Assembly (NCBI GenBank): GCA_959347315.1
Contig: OY365809.1
Coordinates: 43,698,568 to 43,762,567, forward strand
Direction of reading: 5' to 3'
DNA: 64,000 nt
DNA from: Bimastos eiseni
Taxonomy: Eukaryota > Annelida > Clitellata > Crassiclitellata > Lumbricidae
Positions 58,188 to 64,000 of this stretch are shown in pieces. The notes beneath the pieces were generated by a model. That model had not been told where the DNA came from. It searched no databases and worked only from the letters and a program-made list of their open reading frames with translations. The position numbers were made by a program, and so were the translations under genes. Positions within the stretch are counted from its first letter, which is position 1. Every line of letters begins with the position of its first letter.

Positions 58188-58642
58188 GTAAGTTTATAAG
58201 TTAGTTAACAGCACATGTATAAATGTACGCGTGAGCCTTAATTTATTTTGCGCCACTTTAGGTTGGTTGAGTACGTTGCCGTATAAATAACTTGATGAGC
58301 AGCCAGAGTAGCTTGTACTGAAATATATGAGAAGCCAATGTGGCTCATCTGTAAAATATTCACGGAACTGCCAGTAATTGCATGACAAGGTAACCAGTTG
58401 GTTGAGTGAAGGAGTTTCAATTTAAATTTCTGCTGGTAATAATTGTAAGGAATAAACAATGATCTGAAAAATCTGGTCATGATAGTATTTACTTTGTCTC
58501 ACATAATAAAGGAAAAAATTGAAGATAATGTCAGAAAACCTACCAGAATGTTTAATTTAATTTATACGTGTTGCTTCTAAAGGCTGACCTGTGCCCGTAG
58601 AAATAATGACAAGCTGAATGTCTGCCATTTGAGGCCCAGAAG

Positions 58643-63002
<4,360 letters not shown>

Positions 63003-63057
63003 GTGACATGCAGGGGTGATAATAAAACCGAATACCTCTTTGTGCTTGCATGTTTTT

Positions 63058-63741
63058 TAGGGTATAACCGAGTAGACAATTTCCACCGAGTACCGAATCC
63101 GAGTATTTGGAGGCACTAGTTGCCGGATCCGGGTACGAACCGAATAGTAGCGGCAAATCTGGCCAGCGAGGCAGCAAGTACCATCCGTAGGCAAAGTGTT
63201 GTTAACCTGCCATGTGCACAGCTATGAGAACTATCTATAGCAACTGCAGAGTCTATGGCAATATCCTTCATGTAGTGTATCGTTGCACTCTAGGCTATAA
63301 CAATGTATTTATTATTTAACAACTTTATTTGTGAAAAAAATGTAAAACCTCGTTATAAAATTTGAAATATAAAGTTATCAACAACGACTTTACTATCTAA
63401 TGTTTACTGGAAAGTGGGTGGAGCCAATTCAAGCGAGAAAATTACTGATTTGGTTGCACCTGAGGAATGCAACCAAAAGAAATTAAAATAAATAAATTAA
63501 CATCATTATTTTAACGAAAATTCAATGGAATGTTAAGTTCTTGGTTAATTAATCAATAACTTATAAGTAAGTCCGTTAGTCCTAAATTTATTTGATAAAA
63601 AAATATTTATCAAAAAAATTTTTAAAAAAAAGAAGTTATTTTTAGCTATTTGCGGGTGTAATATTTGCCGAGGCGAATACTTCCGAATAGTCCAATATTC
63701 GGCCGAGGCGAATGTTCGAGGCGATTTCCGATTATGCCCTA
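63058..63741. mobile_element. hAT-type element, 684 bp, in TESK intron
   Basis: The left end TAGGGTATAACCGAG and the right end CCGATTATGCCCTA are inverted. They are flanked by a perfect 8-bp duplication ATGTTTTT (63050-63057 and 63742-63749). CGAATA/CCGAGTA subterminal motifs occur at both ends. No transposase frame was found. Confidence 0.85.
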
Positions 63742-63754
63742 ATGTTTTTTATAC

Positions 63755-63895
63755 CTATGGCCTGGAGTTATGTCTATTCCATAAATCATGTCGTGGTACA
63801 TTTTACGGCCATTTTAAAACCTACCTTTTCGTCTGGGCTGGAGTTGGGAGCGCTACTAAGTAGTTATACCTTGAAATGGTAACATGTAAACGAAT
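63755..63895 (+). mobile_element. LINE 3'-tail fragment in TESK intron
   Basis: TTTTAAAACCTACCTTTTCGTC (frame FKTYLFV) is followed by GGAGCGCTACTAAGTAGTTA and a GAATGAATGA tail. A weak example of the same tail type. Confidence 0.5.
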
Positions 63896-64000
63896 GAATG
63901 ACATCAAAGTGTTTTTATTGTAACCAATTGAACAAATACATCAGCAAAGAATCAAGAAAATACACTTGACATTGGCTACATGGGGAACCCCAAAAGGGAG

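Overview
The window is nuclear DNA of an animal, most likely a marine invertebrate. Two genes have ordinary GT-AG introns, the recognisable proteins are metazoan (Sidekick, a TESK-type kinase, a YIPF1/2 Golgi protein, a TMEM145-like ectodomain protein), and the gaps hold tRNA-derived SINEs, tails of non-LTR retrotransposons, small hAT elements with 8-bp target duplications and very many microsatellites. The octamer TAGGCCTA occurs at least nine times where about one is expected. From memory this resembles echinoderm/hemichordate DNA, but I cannot assign a phylum.

Layout. Positions 1-31,000 are mostly simple sequence: long pyrimidine-rich tracts (almost all with C/T on the + strand), GT, CATA, CCAT, TCTG and AT arrays, and minisatellites. 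The one convincing gene there is single-exon (5187-6692, +) in a CpG-rich, GC-rich island; it encodes a secreted or membrane-anchored protein with two copies of the TMEM145-type lumenal domain and no 7TM part. Positions 31,000-38,400 hold repeat relics and no gene. A complete, intronless Sidekick gene (38467-44961, -) follows: signal peptide, 6 Ig, 13 FN3, TM, and a cytoplasmic tail ending GFSSFV. A YIPF1/2 gene (47436-53964, +) has eight exons I could join in phase; its introns carry two hAT elements, a minisatellite built from donor-like units, a LINE tail and SINEs. The last gene (58643-63002, +, cut by the window end) is a TESK1/2-type kinase with eight exons seen, from the glycine loop to just past kinase subdomain X.

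The four genes do not form an evident pathway. Sidekick (synaptic adhesion), YIPF (Golgi), TESK (cofilin kinase) and the TMEM145-like protein are probably just neighbours. The most unusual points are two intronless genes beside normally split ones, the tandem TMEM145-like architecture, an intron minisatellite that repeats a 5' splice-site-like sequence and was interrupted by a hAT element, a TGAT microsatellite serving as the 3' splice region of a YIPF exon, an inverted-repeat element carrying seven 36-bp repeats, and a ~90-bp dispersed repeat family with about ten copies here. I ran no search; all family calls rest on motifs read by eye.
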